Source: Hydrogenophilus sp. (GTDB lineage: Bacteria; Pseudomonadota; Gammaproteobacteria; Burkholderiales; Thiobacillaceae). Taken from it: a DNA stretch of 64,000 nt. Where the stretch lies: NCBI GenBank assembly GCA_020725265.1, contig DYFK01000008.1:87846-151845 (forward strand). The letters run 5' to 3'. Below the pieces are notes generated by a model. That model was not told the origin of the DNA. It saw nothing but the letters and a program-made list of their open reading frames with translations, and did not search any database. The number at the start of each line of letters is the position of its first letter. Position 1 is the stretch's first letter. The position numbers were made by a program, and so were the translations under genes. Positions 7,489 through 15,446 of the stretch are shown here, piece by piece.

Positions 7489-8507
7489 CGCGGAATCTCC
7501 AGCGTGGCGGTGACGCCGTGTCCGGGGTTGGCGGACAGGGTGAGGCGGGCCTCTTCGCCGTACAGAATCCGGAGGCGGGCGCGTACATTGTCCAGGCCGG
7601 CGCCGCCGCCGCTGTCCCGCAGGCCGGCGCCGTCGTCCGTGACCCGGATGGTCAGGCGGCCGTCTTCGCGGCGCGCCCGGATGAGCAGGGCGCCACCGCC
7701 CGGCTTGGGTTCGATGCCGTGACGCACCGCGTTTTCCACCAGCGGTTGCAGCAGCATGGGCGGCCAGGGCAGGTCCCGCAGATCGTCCGTCACGTCGATG
7801 CGCCAGCGCAGCCGGTCGCCGAAACGCACGGCCAGGATGTCCAGATAGCGGGTCAGCAGGTCCAGTTCGTCGTCCAGGGTGCCCCGATCGCTCCGGGCGC
7901 GGGCCAGGGCCACCCGCAGCCAGTCGTTCAGGCGTTCGAGCAGGCGGCGGGCGAGGGCCGGGTCGGCGTCGATCAGTCCGGCCACGTTGGCCAGGGTGTT
8001 GAACAGGAAATGCGGTTCGATCTGGGCCTGGAGCATGCGCAACCGCGCCTCCAGTTCCCTTCGTTCCATTTCGCTTTGCCGGAGCTGGCGTTGCTTGACC
8101 TCGGCATCCAGCCGCTGCACGCGCTCGTTGAGGTAGAAGGCGATGCCGCCGAGGCCGCCGAAGAACAGGCCGATCAGCACGGCGGTCCAGGCCCTGGGAT
8201 CGCTCCAGCCGCCTTCGCCGGTGACCCAGGCGCCCAGGCTGACGCCGAACAGGACGCTGGCGGGGAACGTGAAGGCCAGCAGGGGCCAGCGGCGCCAGTC
8301 GCGCACCCGCAGCATCACCGCCGCGTTGGCGGCGCAGATGGACAGGCCGATGCTTTGGGAATAGCTCCAGTTGACCCAGAAACCGTAACCGAATCCGACC
8401 TGGGTCAGCAGACCCGCGATCGCGGTGTTGAAGACCGCCGTCGCCAGCAGGGAGATCAGCCAGTAGCGCGGGGGGGCGGTCATCGGGAGCTGGGTCATGA
8501 CGCTCAT
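7485..8507 (-). CDS. LytS/YpdA-type sensor histidine kinase
   Basis: 340 residues. The N-terminal about 130 residues hold four hydrophobic segments as a membrane sensor; a coiled linker (VQRLDAEVKQRQLRQSEMERRELEARL) leads to a His_kinase domain with QAQIEPHFLFNTLANV, where the histidine is the phosphorylation site, then the ATPase with PPMLLQPLVENAVRHGI and DDGAGL. The start overlaps the barrel gene by 4 bases and the end overlaps the regulator gene. It has no extracytoplasmic sensor domain, so it may monitor the membrane or the adjacent transporter. Confidence 0.93.
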   Translation of the reverse strand: MSVMTQLPMTAPPRYWLISLLATAVFNTAIAGLLTQVGFGYGFWVNWSYSQSIGLSICAANAAVMLRVRDWRRWPLLAFTFPASVLFGVSLGAWVTGEGGWSDPRAWTAVLIGLFFGGLGGIAFYLNERVQRLDAEVKQRQLRQSEMERRELEARLRMLQAQIEPHFLFNTLANVAGLIDADPALARRLLERLNDWLRVALARARSDRGTLDDELDLLTRYLDILAVRFGDRLRWRIDVTDDLRDLPWPPMLLQPLVENAVRHGIEPKPGGGALLIRARREDGRLTIRVTDDGAGLRDSGGGAGLDNVRARLRILYGEEARLTLSANPGHGVTATLEIPR

Positions 8508-9730
8508 GGTAGTGCGAGCTTCACGCCCAGGGTAAGGCTGGATGCCACGATGGCGGCGAATTCGCCGCGTGCTCCGTCGTGGTCGCCGCCATCGGCCAGC
8601 CGGGCCAGGATGAAGACCGAGGCGCGGTCGTCGAGACTGCGTTCCGCGTAGCCCGCCAGTTCGTGGCTGCCGTCGGTGAGGTTGCGGGTGAACATGAGGC
8701 GCCAGTAGCCGTCCATGTCCATGAGATTGCTCTGCCAGACCAGGTGGAGGTAATCCCGGCCCAGCAGGGGCGGAGCGTGGCCCAGGGCCAGGCCGGCCAG
8801 GGCCGGCGCGGCGGCGGCGCGGCTGAAATAGGCGGCCTCCTCTCCCGCCCGGTAGCCGTGGCCGTCGTGCAGGTATTCGAGATTCAGGGTGCGGCCGTTC
8901 TCGAAGGTGTAGGTGGCGCCCGCCAGAAAGGTGCCGTGGCGGGGCGAGCGGGGCGCCAGCCGAAAAGGCTGGCCGGCATCCGCCGGGGAGACCAGGGCGT
9001 CGGCCCGGGTGGAACTGGCGAACTCGCCGTAGAGGAGCAGGGCGTCGCTGTAGGTATGGCGGGCATGCAGCCCGGCGAACAGCCCCTGGCCCGGCGTCTT
9101 CGCCAGGGCCAGGCCGGCGGCCCAGTCGCCGCCACGCTGTTCCCCATGCAACAGCCAGCTTCCGCGCAGCCCGTGGGCGTCGTGGCCGTCACCGGCCAGA
9201 TAGGCCAGGGCCAGGCCGCGCTCCGTATCCGGCGTCCAGGCGAGCTTCAGGGCGTCCACGCCGGACAACTCCGCCAGGGGGTTGCCCCGGCCATTGTCGA
9301 AATAGAACGGGCTGGACGGGGAACGGAACTGGGCTGGCCCCCAGTTCAGCACCTCCCGCCCAGCGGCCAGGTTCCAGGCCTCGTCCAGACGCCAGCGCAC
9401 CTGGCCCTGGCCGAGCCAGGCCTCGCCGGCGGCCCGGTCGCCGGACGAGTCGGCTCGGACGCCGAGGATGGGGCGCAGGGTCAGGCGCACACGGCCGCTT
9501 TCCGCCTTCAGGTCGAGACGGACCTCGGCCACGCCATCCCGTTCGGACAGATCGGCGAGGCGGTTGTCTGGATTCAGCACGCTGGTACGGTTCAGGTCCA
9601 GGGTGGTGCCGTAGCCGTACAGGGTGGCGTTCCAGCCAACTTGCCAGTCGCTGGTCTGGGCCCGGGACGTCGGATTGACGAACAGACCGGCCATCAGGAC
9701 GGCCGTCCAGACCGAGATGGGCATATTCAC
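8504..9730 (-). CDS. Exported outer-membrane beta-barrel protein of an ABC/LolA-like operon
   Basis: 408 residues with a signal peptide (about 1-24, ending NPTSRA-QTSDW). The mature part alternates polar and hydrophobic residues with many aromatic girdle residues, e.g. RVRLTLRPILGVRA, NLAAGREVLNWGPAQFRSP, YWRLMFTRNLTDGSHELAGYAERSL, and ends in a strand, as in porin-like barrels. The start is GTG 9730 with GGGG eight bases upstream; ATG 9724 is possible. It follows the LolA-like gene with a one-base overlap. Specific substrate unknown; context suggests a role in delivering or exporting the cargo of the ABC transporter. Confidence 0.7.
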   Translation of the reverse strand: MNMPISVWTAVLMAGLFVNPTSRAQTSDWQVGWNATLYGYGTTLDLNRTSVLNPDNRLADLSERDGVAEVRLDLKAESGRVRLTLRPILGVRADSSGDRAAGEAWLGQGQVRWRLDEAWNLAAGREVLNWGPAQFRSPSSPFYFDNGRGNPLAELSGVDALKLAWTPDTERGLALAYLAGDGHDAHGLRGSWLLHGEQRGGDWAAGLALAKTPGQGLFAGLHARHTYSDALLLYGEFASSTRADALVSPADAGQPFRLAPRSPRHGTFLAGATYTFENGRTLNLEYLHDGHGYRAGEEAAYFSRAAAAPALAGLALGHAPPLLGRDYLHLVWQSNLMDMDGYWRLMFTRNLTDGSHELAGYAERSLDDRASVFILARLADGGDHDGARGEFAAIVASSLTLGVKLALP

Positions 9731-10563
9731 TACATCTGCCCCAAATCGAACTCGGCGGCCGGGATGTCCCGCACCGTCACCGCGCTGTACTCCATGACGG
9801 TTTCGGCGTCGGTGAGGGCGTCGCGGATAACCATGCGGCTGACGAAGGGGAGGGATTTTCCCCGGTAGGCGATGCGGTTGCCGTAGGTGAAGCTGGCGGT
9901 CTTGAGCAGTTTGCCGGACACGGAGCGGAACTCCGCCTTCAGCCCGACCTGGCGCTTTTTCGATACCCAGTAGCGCACCTGGTCGTAGGTGGTGCGCTTG
10001 TGCTTCGAACGCAGCTCCAGCACATGGCAGGCCTCACCCTCCAGGACCGCCTCGCCGGCCAGCGCGGCGTCGTAGTCCTTGGCGTAGTTCGTGGCGGCGA
10101 TGTCGCCGTTGGCGGCCTGGCCGCTCATGCGCTGGCGGGGCGAGATGGGGATGGGCTTGGCCAGGCCGGGCCGGGTGAGCCACATGTTGCGGCCCACCTG
10201 GAGCAGTTTCGAGCCCTTGAAGCGGGCGGGCTCCAGGGTTTCCGCCACGCTGGCGTCGGCCACGGCGCGCACTTCCAGGCGTTGTTCGTCCGGGGCCTTG
10301 TCGCCGTCCCGGGAGACCAGGTCGATGCGCCAGGCGATGCCCGGCAGGCCGCCGCCCCGGGCCGTGTCGGCATCCTTCAGCAGGGTCTGGGGGTCGGGGT
10401 CGGCCAGGACGGGGGGGCTGAGCAGGGTGGCCAGGATCAGAAGCAGGGTGGGGACTAGGCCAAAGGCACCCTCTCCCCCGGCCCCTCCCCCGCAAGCGGG
10501 GGAGGGGTGCGCGGCAGCGCGGGAGAGGGTCTGGTTTTGCAAAGCAGATAGCCAAGAGCGCAT
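9730..10563 (-). CDS. Outer-membrane lipoprotein-sorting (LolA-like) periplasmic protein
   Basis: 277 residues with a signal sequence (LVPTLLLILATLLSPPVLA). The mature part resembles the 'outer membrane lipoprotein-sorting protein' family (LolA/DUF4292 fold), with RYWVSKKRQVGLKAEFRSVSGKLLKTASF as the typical strand pair. Before the signal core is an in-frame insert translated from a GC-rich nested palindrome (HPSPACGGGAGGEG), giving an unusually long N-region. ATG 10563 is preferred because GAGGAG lies 7-8 bases upstream; the track start is a GTG nine codons earlier. Confidence 0.75.
   Translation of the reverse strand: MRSWLSALQNQTLSRAAAHPSPACGGGAGGEGAFGLVPTLLLILATLLSPPVLADPDPQTLLKDADTARGGGLPGIAWRIDLVSRDGDKAPDEQRLEVRAVADASVAETLEPARFKGSKLLQVGRNMWLTRPGLAKPIPISPRQRMSGQAANGDIAATNYAKDYDAALAGEAVLEGEACHVLELRSKHKRTTYDQVRYWVSKKRQVGLKAEFRSVSGKLLKTASFTYGNRIAYRGKSLPFVSRMVIRDALTDAETVMEYSAVTVRDIPAAEFDLGQM
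10469..10529. repeat. GC-rich nested palindromic element inside the LolA-like gene
   Basis: Outer arms CCCTCTCCC / GGGAGAGGG enclose a perfect inner palindrome CCCCTCCCCCGC-AA-GCGGGGGAGGGG (10482-10507). The inner 26 bases recur unchanged at 23403-23428 in the mod gene. Both copies keep the reading frame. Confidence 0.85.
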
Positions 10564-10586
10564 CGTCATTTCTCCTCTACCAGTCC

Positions 10587-11846
10587 TCACATATGCCCCA
10601 GGGCATCGATGATGGGTTGCCGGGCGGCTCGGCGCGCGGGCAGCAGGGCGGCCAGGGTGCCCACGGCCAACATCATGGCCAGGGTCAGCAGCATGCGTGG
10701 CGGGTCCAGGTCCACCAGCAGGGGCACGAGGCGCACCGAGTTGGGCGGGATGTAGGCGATGTCGGCGGCGTTGATGCCCCAGCGCGCCGCCAGGGTGATC
10801 AGTACGCCGACACCGCAGCCGATCAGGGCCAGGAACAGCGATTCGGTGGCGAACAGACGCACCACGCTCGGCCGCTTCAGGCCGATGGCGCGCAGGGTGC
10901 CGATCTCCCGGGTGCGTTCCACCACGGCCATGCCCATGGAGTTGGCCACGCTCATCACCACCACCGTGAGCACGATGGCGAAGATGAAACCGAAGATCAT
11001 GTCGAACATGCCGCGCACCTGGCGGTAGAAGGCGGACAGGTCCACCCAGGTCTTGATCTCCACGTCGAAGCCGGCGGCTTGCAGCGTTTCCCGCAGGCGT
11101 TCCGCCATCGGGCCGGTCTGGTCGATGTCGTCCAGCAACACGGTCAGGCGGTCGGCCCGGCCCTCCGCGTCCAGCAGGTTCCGGGCCAGGGCCAGGGGCA
11201 TGAAGATGAACTTGTCGTTGGTGCCGGCGTTACCGGTGTTGAAGCCGCCGCCCACGCGCACATCCAGGGCGTTGGCCTGGCCGGTGAGGGTGTTCACCAG
11301 CAGCGCCGCGTCGCCGCCGGTTTCCAGGTCGAGCAGTTCCAGCAGGCCGTCGCTCACGTTCACCACCTGCACCCGTTCCGGGTCCAGTTTCCTGGCGATG
11401 AGCGTGTCGAAGCCGTGTTCGATTTCGTACTCGGTGAGACCGCCTTCCTGAAGCGCGGCCATGGCCTCCGGGGTGATGCCCTCGGCCAGGAAAATGGTGC
11501 TGGCGCGGCCGTTGCTGGCCAGGCCGGACAGAGCCAGGCGGGGCGTCGCCAGTTTCACGTGCGCCTCCGCCTCGATCAGGGCGGTCATGCGGGCGACCTC
11601 GTCGCCGGTGAGCAGGTAGCGTTCCGGGTCCAGCTTGCCGGCCGTGTCCATGCCGCGCTTCTGGATGGTGAGGTGGCCCAGCAGTTCGCCGTAGATGGCC
11701 TGGCGGGAAAGGCCGTCGTAGACGTTGTGGGTGTAGCCGGCGAACAGGCTGATGGCGGCGAAGCCGAAGGCCATGGCCAGCAGGGTCACCAGGGAGCGGT
11801 TGCGGTTGCGGGCCAGGCCGCGCAGGGCGAGCTTGCGCGCGTTCAT
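10587..11846 (-). CDS. ABC transporter permease, FtsX/MacB-LolE family
   Basis: 419 residues with the four-helix FtsX plan: TM near 20-40 (SLVTLLAMAFGFAAISLFAGY), a large periplasmic MacB-PCD domain (about 45-270), then three TMs (MIFGFIFAIVLTVVVMSVANSM, SLFLALIGCGVGVLITLA, MLLTLAMMLAVGTLAALLPARRAAR). The ERTREIGTLRAIG coupling motif contacts the ATPase. It overlaps the upstream ATPase gene by 4 bases. With the LolA-like protein and barrel downstream it resembles a dedicated lipoprotein or lipid trafficking machine rather than a drug pump. Confidence 0.9.
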   Translation of the reverse strand: MNARKLALRGLARNRNRSLVTLLAMAFGFAAISLFAGYTHNVYDGLSRQAIYGELLGHLTIQKRGMDTAGKLDPERYLLTGDEVARMTALIEAEAHVKLATPRLALSGLASNGRASTIFLAEGITPEAMAALQEGGLTEYEIEHGFDTLIARKLDPERVQVVNVSDGLLELLDLETGGDAALLVNTLTGQANALDVRVGGGFNTGNAGTNDKFIFMPLALARNLLDAEGRADRLTVLLDDIDQTGPMAERLRETLQAAGFDVEIKTWVDLSAFYRQVRGMFDMIFGFIFAIVLTVVVMSVANSMGMAVVERTREIGTLRAIGLKRPSVVRLFATESLFLALIGCGVGVLITLAARWGINAADIAYIPPNSVRLVPLLVDLDPPRMLLTLAMMLAVGTLAALLPARRAARQPIIDALGHM

Positions 11847-12583
11847 GCCATCGCCTCGTCGCTGACGACGAGACCGTCCCGGAGCAGGATCCTGCGGTCC
11901 ACGTGTTCGAGCAGGCGGGGGTCATGGGTGGTGAACACGAAGGTCACTCCCTTGGCGCGGTTCATGTCCCGCATCAGGTCGACGATCATGCGGCTGTTCT
12001 CCGAATCCAGATTGGCGGTCGGCTCGTCGGCGATCACCAGGCGCGGCTCGATGACCAGGGCGCGGGCGATGGCCACGCGCTGGCGCTGGCCGCCGGACAG
12101 CTTGTCCGGCCGCGCGGCGACGAAACGCTCCAGACCCACGTCGGCCAGGGCCGCCAGGGCGCGTTCCCGCGCGTGCCGTTCCGTCACGCCGCGAATCTGC
12201 AACGGCAGCATCACGTTCTCCAGCGCCGACAGCACCGGCACCAGGTTGAAGCTCTGGAACACGAAGCCGATCCGGTGGCCCCGAAAATCGGTGAGCGCGC
12301 CGTCGTCCAGAGCGGTCGTATCCAGCCCTTCGAAATGGAGGGTGCCGGCGGTGGGGCCGTCGATCAGGCCGATCAGGTTCATCAGGGTGGATTTGCCGCT
12401 ACCGGACGGTCCCCACACGGCGAGGAACTCGCCGGCGTGGATGTCCAGCGAAATGCCGTGCAAGGCGTCGATGGCGGTTTCCCCCAGCATGAAGCGGCGG
12501 CGGATGTCGCGCAGGCGGATCAGGGCGTCGATGCTGGTCACCGACGAGATGCCGCTGGCCGGTGTGCTGGCGTGTCGGTTCAT
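11843..12583 (-). CDS. ABC transporter ATPase, LolD/MacB type
   Basis: 246 residues. Walker A GPSGSGKST (about 58-66), Q-loop in GFVFQSFNLVPVLSALENV, signature LSGGQRQRVAIARAL, Walker B LVIADEPTANLDS and switch HDPRLLEH are all intact, with the MacB/LolD-type subfamily features. It is the first gene of the operon and is preceded by GAGAGG. It powers the FtsX-like permease encoded next. Confidence 0.93.
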   Translation of the reverse strand: MNRHASTPASGISSVTSIDALIRLRDIRRRFMLGETAIDALHGISLDIHAGEFLAVWGPSGSGKSTLMNLIGLIDGPTAGTLHFEGLDTTALDDGALTDFRGHRIGFVFQSFNLVPVLSALENVMLPLQIRGVTERHARERALAALADVGLERFVAARPDKLSGGQRQRVAIARALVIEPRLVIADEPTANLDSENSRMIVDLMRDMNRAKGVTFVFTTHDPRLLEHVDRRILLRDGLVVSDEAMA

Positions 12584-12904
12584 GGCCTCTCCTTGGCGAT
12601 TGGATGGGCCTACGATAGGAGGGAAGCCCTTTCAGTCGTCAGTGTGTTGCGACGAATTGCGCATTTCGTGGAGTGAACCGAAGGATGGGGGCGCGATTCG
12701 ACGGATGCGCGCGTCAGAATCAGCGAAGATGCGGCCGGATCGGCATCCTTCGTGGCGCGCGCGGGGGCCGCCGACTCGGGATGCCGGGCGTGGAAGCCGG
12801 CCGGGACCAGCAGGCGGGCAGTGGCGCATGGGAGTTGGAGGACGCTGGCCAGGTGACTCCGGGGCCGCCTCCGCAGCAAAAGACACAGTTGCCGGGCGTG
12901 GTTC
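12584..12904. other. Intergenic stretch upstream of the ABC operon
   Basis: About 320 bases with no supported gene. The 84-codon minus-strand ORF (12632-12886) is low-complexity and matches nothing I know. The part nearest 12584 should carry the operon promoter; no clear -35/-10 pair or LytTR direct repeat could be picked out by eye. Confidence 0.45.
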
Positions 12905-13219
12905 TCAGAAACCGTACTCCCGCTCCACCCGGCAAACCCGCACCCGGAAGGTGGCATACCACTCCCCCGCCCGGGCCTGGGCCAGACGGTGCTCGGCGTT
13001 TTCCTTCCAGGCCCGGATGGCCTCCAGGCTTTCCCAATAGGACACGGTGATGCCCAGGCCGTCGCGCACCGACTCGACCCCCAGGAAACCGGGCTGTGCC
13101 CTGGCCAGTTCCAGCATGCGTCGCGCCGTTTCGGCATAGCCCTGGTCTTCCGCCGTACGCAGGGAGGTGAAGATGACGGCGTAATAGGGCGGCGCGGGTG
13201 TGGCGGCGGGGGTGTGCAT
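12905..13219 (-). CDS. Antibiotic biosynthesis monooxygenase (ABM) domain protein
   Basis: 104 residues of the ABM dimeric ferredoxin-like fold. The core reads YYAVIFTSLRTAEDQGYAETARRMLELARAQPGFLGVESVRD...GITVSYWESLEAIRAWKENAEHRLAQ. Members include small haem-degrading or quinol monooxygenases and stress proteins. ATG 13219 has AGGAG seven bases upstream; the track start is a TTG two codons earlier. Function unassigned; it is a single-gene unit. Confidence 0.85.
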   Translation of the reverse strand: MHTPAATPAPPYYAVIFTSLRTAEDQGYAETARRMLELARAQPGFLGVESVRDGLGITVSYWESLEAIRAWKENAEHRLAQARAGEWYATFRVRVCRVEREYGF

Positions 13220-13354
13220 GGGCAACTCCTTTCAGGCGGTGGGCGACAAGAACCCACCCGTATGGAAGCACGGTGGACGGACGATTGAAATCGGATAACG
13301 CAGGCGGCGGCGACCCCCGACAGCCTGGCCCAAGGAATGGTGTGACGGAACGAC

Positions 13355-14278
13355 TCAGCGCCCGGGCCGCAGCACCAGGGCCAGACCGGCGATGATAGGC
13401 ACCACCCCCGCCAGGTCCGAGGCGGGCACGGCCTCCCCCAGCAGGGCCATGGCCAGCAGGGTGGCGAACACCGGGTTGAGCAAGTGGAAACCGCCGGCCC
13501 GGGCGGCGCCGCCGTGGCGCACCAGCCAGAGCAGCATCAGGGTCGTGCCGATGGACACCACCGTAGCCTGATAGACCAGGCTGCCGAAGAAGGCGGCATC
13601 GAAGCGGATGGCCAGGCCTTCGTGCCACCAGGCCAGGGGCAGCAGGATCAGGCCGCTGGCCGGCAGCTGGATGAGGGCGATGCGAACCGGGTCCAGACCG
13701 CCCGCCACGGCCCGCCGATTGAGCAGGGTGGAAGCCGCCAGGGCCAGGGTGCCCGCCAGGATGAGCGCCGCGCCCAGACTGTCCACCCCGGCATCCACGG
13801 CCGCCGAGGCCCGCCCGCCCATGATCCAGACCACGCCGATGAAGCCCGCCAACAGGCCCAGGGCGCCCCGCCAGCCGAAGGGCTCCCGCAGCCACAGGGC
13901 CGCCAGGGCGGCGGTCCACAGGGGGCTGGTGCTGGCCAGGATGGCCGTCAACCCGGCGGGCACGGTCCGCATGCCTGTGTAGGCCAGGCCCAGGTACACG
14001 GCGTTGGTGAGCACCCCGGCGGCCAGGGCCGCGCGCAAGGCGGAGCGGTCCGCCGGGGCCTGCCGACGCCCCCCGCCGAGCCAGAAATACAGCGGCACCA
14101 GCAAAGCCCCCGCCAGCAGGAAACGCAGGGAAAGCAAGGTCAGAGGACCGGTGGCGGTCATGCCGATCTTGCCGGCGATGAAGGCCGAACTCCACACCAG
14201 GCTGAACAGCCCGCCCACCAGAGCCAGGCGAGGCAAGGAGACGGGAACGGGACTCAGGGACAGGCTGGGGGCGGACAT
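13355..14278 (-). CDS. EamA/DMT-family transporter
   Basis: 307 residues with about ten hydrophobic segments and the internal duplication of the EamA fold, e.g. LFSLVWSSAFIAGKIGMTATGPLTLLSLRFLLAGALLVPLYF and SLVYQATVVSIGTTLMLLWLVRHGGAARAGGFHLLNPVFATLLAM. Such proteins export amino acids or other small metabolites. ATG 14278 is preferred because GGAG lies six bases upstream; the track start is four codons earlier. It is divergent from a lysR gene across a 95-bp AT-rich region, so LysR control is likely. Confidence 0.9.
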   Translation of the reverse strand: MSAPSLSLSPVPVSLPRLALVGGLFSLVWSSAFIAGKIGMTATGPLTLLSLRFLLAGALLVPLYFWLGGGRRQAPADRSALRAALAAGVLTNAVYLGLAYTGMRTVPAGLTAILASTSPLWTAALAALWLREPFGWRGALGLLAGFIGVVWIMGGRASAAVDAGVDSLGAALILAGTLALAASTLLNRRAVAGGLDPVRIALIQLPASGLILLPLAWWHEGLAIRFDAAFFGSLVYQATVVSIGTTLMLLWLVRHGGAARAGGFHLLNPVFATLLAMALLGEAVPASDLAGVVPIIAGLALVLRPGR

Positions 14279-14373
14279 GGCCATCTCCAAAAGCGGTTGG
14301 GATTGCCGTCAGGGTAGGGATGGGCGCATGATTTGTGAAATTCATATATATCAATCCAACATTTACGAATGCA

Positions 14374-15273
14374 ATGATCGATCCTGTGCCGGCCCCCATT
14401 CCCCGCACCCTGGACATGGACTTGCTGCGCGCCCTGGTGGCCATTGCCGACAGCGGCGGCTTTTCCGCCGCCGCGAGCCGGCTGGGTCGCACCCAGTCGG
14501 CGGTCAGCCTGCAGATCAAACGATTGGAGGACGCCCTGGGGCAGCCCCTGCTGGAGCGCAGCCAGGGCCGGGTGGTCGGCCCCACCGCCGAAGGCCGGTT
14601 GCTGCTGGACTACAGTCGCCGCATCCTGCGCCTGAACGACGAGGCCTGGGCCTGCTTCGCCCGGCCGGACCTGGCTGGCCGCTTGCGCCTGGGGCTGCCG
14701 GAGGAGCTGATGGAAAGCGTATTCCCCCGGGTGCTGGCGGACTTCAGCCGGGACTATCCCCGGGTGGAACTCAGCGTGCGCTGCGACCTGTCCGCGCGCC
14801 TCACCGTCCTGGCGGACGCCGGCGAGCTGGATCTGGCCATCGCCAAGCGCATGCCCGACGGCAAGGAGGCAGAAGCATCTCTCCACTGGCGCCGCCTGAG
14901 CCGGGACCCCCTGGTCTGGCTGGCCGGCGAAGGCAGCAACGCCCCGGACCGGCGCCCCCTGCCCCTGGCCGTGTTCCACGAAGGCTGCGTGTTCCGCATG
15001 GCCGCCATCGCCACCCTGGCCAACGCCGGCATTCCCTGGCGGGCAGCCTTCGTGGCCAGCAGCTACACCGCCCTGCGCCACGCCGTCGCCACCGGCCTGG
15101 CGGTCACGCCCCTGCCCCGCAACCTGCTGGCCCCAGGCTTGGTGGAAGCCGGCGCCGGCCTGCCGGAACTGCCTGTCTCGGAGCTCATCGCCCGCTTCGG
15201 CCCCGGCGAGGTACTGCCCTCGGCCCGGCGGCTGCTGGCGTTGTTCGAGGCCGGTCTGCTTCAGCGCGACTAG
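14374..15273 (+). CDS. LysR-family transcriptional regulator
   Basis: 299 residues. The winged HTH is TLDMDLLRALVAIADSGGFSAAASRLGRTQSAVSLQIKRLEDALGQPLLERS, followed by a LysR substrate-binding domain (about 95-295). It lies divergent to the EamA exporter, its probable target. ATG 14374 fits the usual short pre-HTH length; the track start at 14335 would put the palindromic, AT-rich operator-like region (TTTGTGAAATTCATATATAT) inside the gene. Confidence 0.92.
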   Translation: MIDPVPAPIPRTLDMDLLRALVAIADSGGFSAAASRLGRTQSAVSLQIKRLEDALGQPLLERSQGRVVGPTAEGRLLLDYSRRILRLNDEAWACFARPDLAGRLRLGLPEELMESVFPRVLADFSRDYPRVELSVRCDLSARLTVLADAGELDLAIAKRMPDGKEAEASLHWRRLSRDPLVWLAGEGSNAPDRRPLPLAVFHEGCVFRMAAIATLANAGIPWRAAFVASSYTALRHAVATGLAVTPLPRNLLAPGLVEAGAGLPELPVSELIARFGPGEVLPSARRLLALFEAGLLQRD

Positions 15274-15291
15274 CGTGCTACAGCGCACACC

Positions 15292-15372
15292 AGTGCTTAC
15301 TTGCGGAAGTCTCACTACATTCGAGCCGCCTGGCATCCCCACTCGCAACGCGGACTTCCGCACGTAAGCACT
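15292..15372. repeat. Long inverted repeat between lysR and the rhodanese-PhzF gene
   Basis: Twenty-base arms AGTGCTTACTTGCGGAAGTC (15292-15311) and GACTTCCGCACGTAAGCACT (15353-15372) pair with one mismatch about a 41-base loop. It sits between convergent genes. It could be a bidirectional transcription stop, a small non-autonomous element or a repeat family member; no T-run follows. Confidence 0.7.
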
Positions 15373-15446
15373 AGCAACCGCGGGTGCCCACGCTCCGGTA
15401 ATGAACCTCGCCGCAGGGGTTCTGGAACCGTATCCGCCTTGTCGGA

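Noticed and set aside
12632-12886. 84-codon minus-strand ORF upstream of the ABM gene
   Set aside because: Low-complexity Pro/Arg/Ala sequence typical of a GC-rich shadow frame; no start signal.
10593-13040. 815-codon plus-strand ORF opposite the ABC genes
   Set aside because: Antisense shadow of well-supported transporter genes; Gly/Gln/His-rich shadow composition.
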